DNA of 53,777 nt. Source: Falsiroseomonas sp. Its GTDB lineage: Bacteria > Pseudomonadota > Alphaproteobacteria > Acetobacterales > Acetobacteraceae. The number at the start of each line of letters is the position of its first letter. The stretch's first letter is position 1. A program made the translations under genes and the position numbers. Below are positions 53,571 to 53,777 of the stretch, one piece after another. The notes beneath the pieces are model-generated. The model ran no database searches. It was given only the letters and a program-made list of their open reading frames with translations, and was not told where the DNA came from. The DNA lies in contig NZ_JAUYTS010000155.1 of NCBI RefSeq assembly GCF_030695085.1, forward strand, positions 1 through 53,777, in the 5' to 3' direction.

Positions 53571-53777
53571 TCAACGGGACTCCACGAGGACGTCCGTCCA
53601 CAATTCGCTCTCATCCGGCTCCGGCGAGGTCTGCGCGAATTCGGCGCTGTCCTGCACGATGGCCTTCACCTCGTCATCGATGACCTTCAACGCGGCCTCG
53701 CTGGTCTCGAAGACCTCCAGCAGCATCGTCCGCGCGGTCTCGATGCAGTCATTCTGCTCCCGCATCTTCTGCACCTC
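53571..53777 (-). CDS. pdhA: Pyruvate dehydrogenase E1 alpha, C-terminal end (5' part outside window)
   Basis: The last 68 codons are visible: [20 protein letters not shown] through [20 protein letters not shown] and a stop. This matches the tail of the alpha subunit (PdhA), just upstream of pdhB with 1 bp between stop and start. The catalytic thiamine-binding part lies beyond the window. Confidence 0.9.
   Translation of the reverse strand, partial: EVQKMREQNDCIETARTMLLEVFETSEAALKVIDDEVKAIVQDSAEFAQTSPEPDESELWTDVLVESR

Noticed and set aside
1..53777. CRISPR arrays, insertion sequences, prophage genes, rRNA
   Set aside because: No spaced direct repeats, transposase or integrase motifs, phage structural genes or rRNA sequence were seen in either strand.

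Overview
This 53.8 kb window is high-GC (about 70% by eye) chromosomal DNA from an alphaproteobacterium. It looks most like the Acetobacteraceae (Roseomonas-type). The reasons are the rpoZ-rel-acpS-lepB-rnc-era order, a pyruvate dehydrogenase E1-beta carrying its own N-terminal lipoyl domain, a bacterial arginyl-tRNA-protein transferase (bpt), and many AfuA/PgtC-type periplasmic binding proteins. I see no prophage, insertion sequence, CRISPR array or rRNA. Genes are tightly packed, with many ATGA/GTGA start-stop overlaps.

Layout. (1) 1-4319: a polysaccharide export and assembly fragment, with a TPR-ABC-2 permease fusion cut by the window edge and two GT-B glycosyltransferases on opposite strands. 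(2) 4358-4447: tRNA-Ser(UGA), followed by about 480 bp of lower-GC DNA without a convincing gene. (3) 4999-15589: a roughly 10.6 kb same-strand ABC import cluster. It holds two complete systems: binding protein, fused permease and ATPase, then three tandem paralogous binding proteins, a 733-aa permease and a second ATPase. The substrate is probably ferric iron, a phosphonate or a phosphorylated C3 compound. (4) 15944-23925: metabolic and envelope genes: aldehyde dehydrogenase, an unknown protein, aquaporin Z, a penicillin-acylase-like amidase, an RDD membrane protein, bpt and a DUF900-like hydrolase. (5) 23985-34942: core replication, RNA and stress genes (parC, recO, era, rnc, lepB, acpS, bifunctional rel, rpoZ, folK). 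A pair of membrane-protein genes on the opposite strand sits between era and recO. (6) 34985-40374: a family-5 uracil-DNA glycosylase, a 24-aa membrane peptide, a glutathione peroxidase-like protein, a sulfite-oxidase-fold protein, two tandem paralogous lipoproteins, a lipoprotein hydrolase, smpB and dapA. (7) 40480-47490: an overlapping forward gene train slt, hydrolase, pgpA, cinA/pncC and M20 peptidase. Threonine aldolase converges on it. A small protein follows that resembles a compact ExoY/edema-factor-type nucleotidyl cyclase domain. (8) 47492-53777: coq10-like, lipA, lpdA, GNAT, pdhC, pdhB and the 3' end of pdhA, all on the minus strand. This is a pyruvate dehydrogenase and lipoate operon.

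The best candidates for something undescribed are four. The first is the compact cyclase-toxin-like protein at 46843-47490. The second is a 13-bp perfect hairpin that buries the start codon and Shine-Dalgarno of the gene at 22771-23925. The third is the threefold duplicated binding-protein array at 9181-12313. The fourth is an apparent one-base insertion in a C-run at the start of bpt. All functional calls come from reading the translations and motifs; no database search was run.
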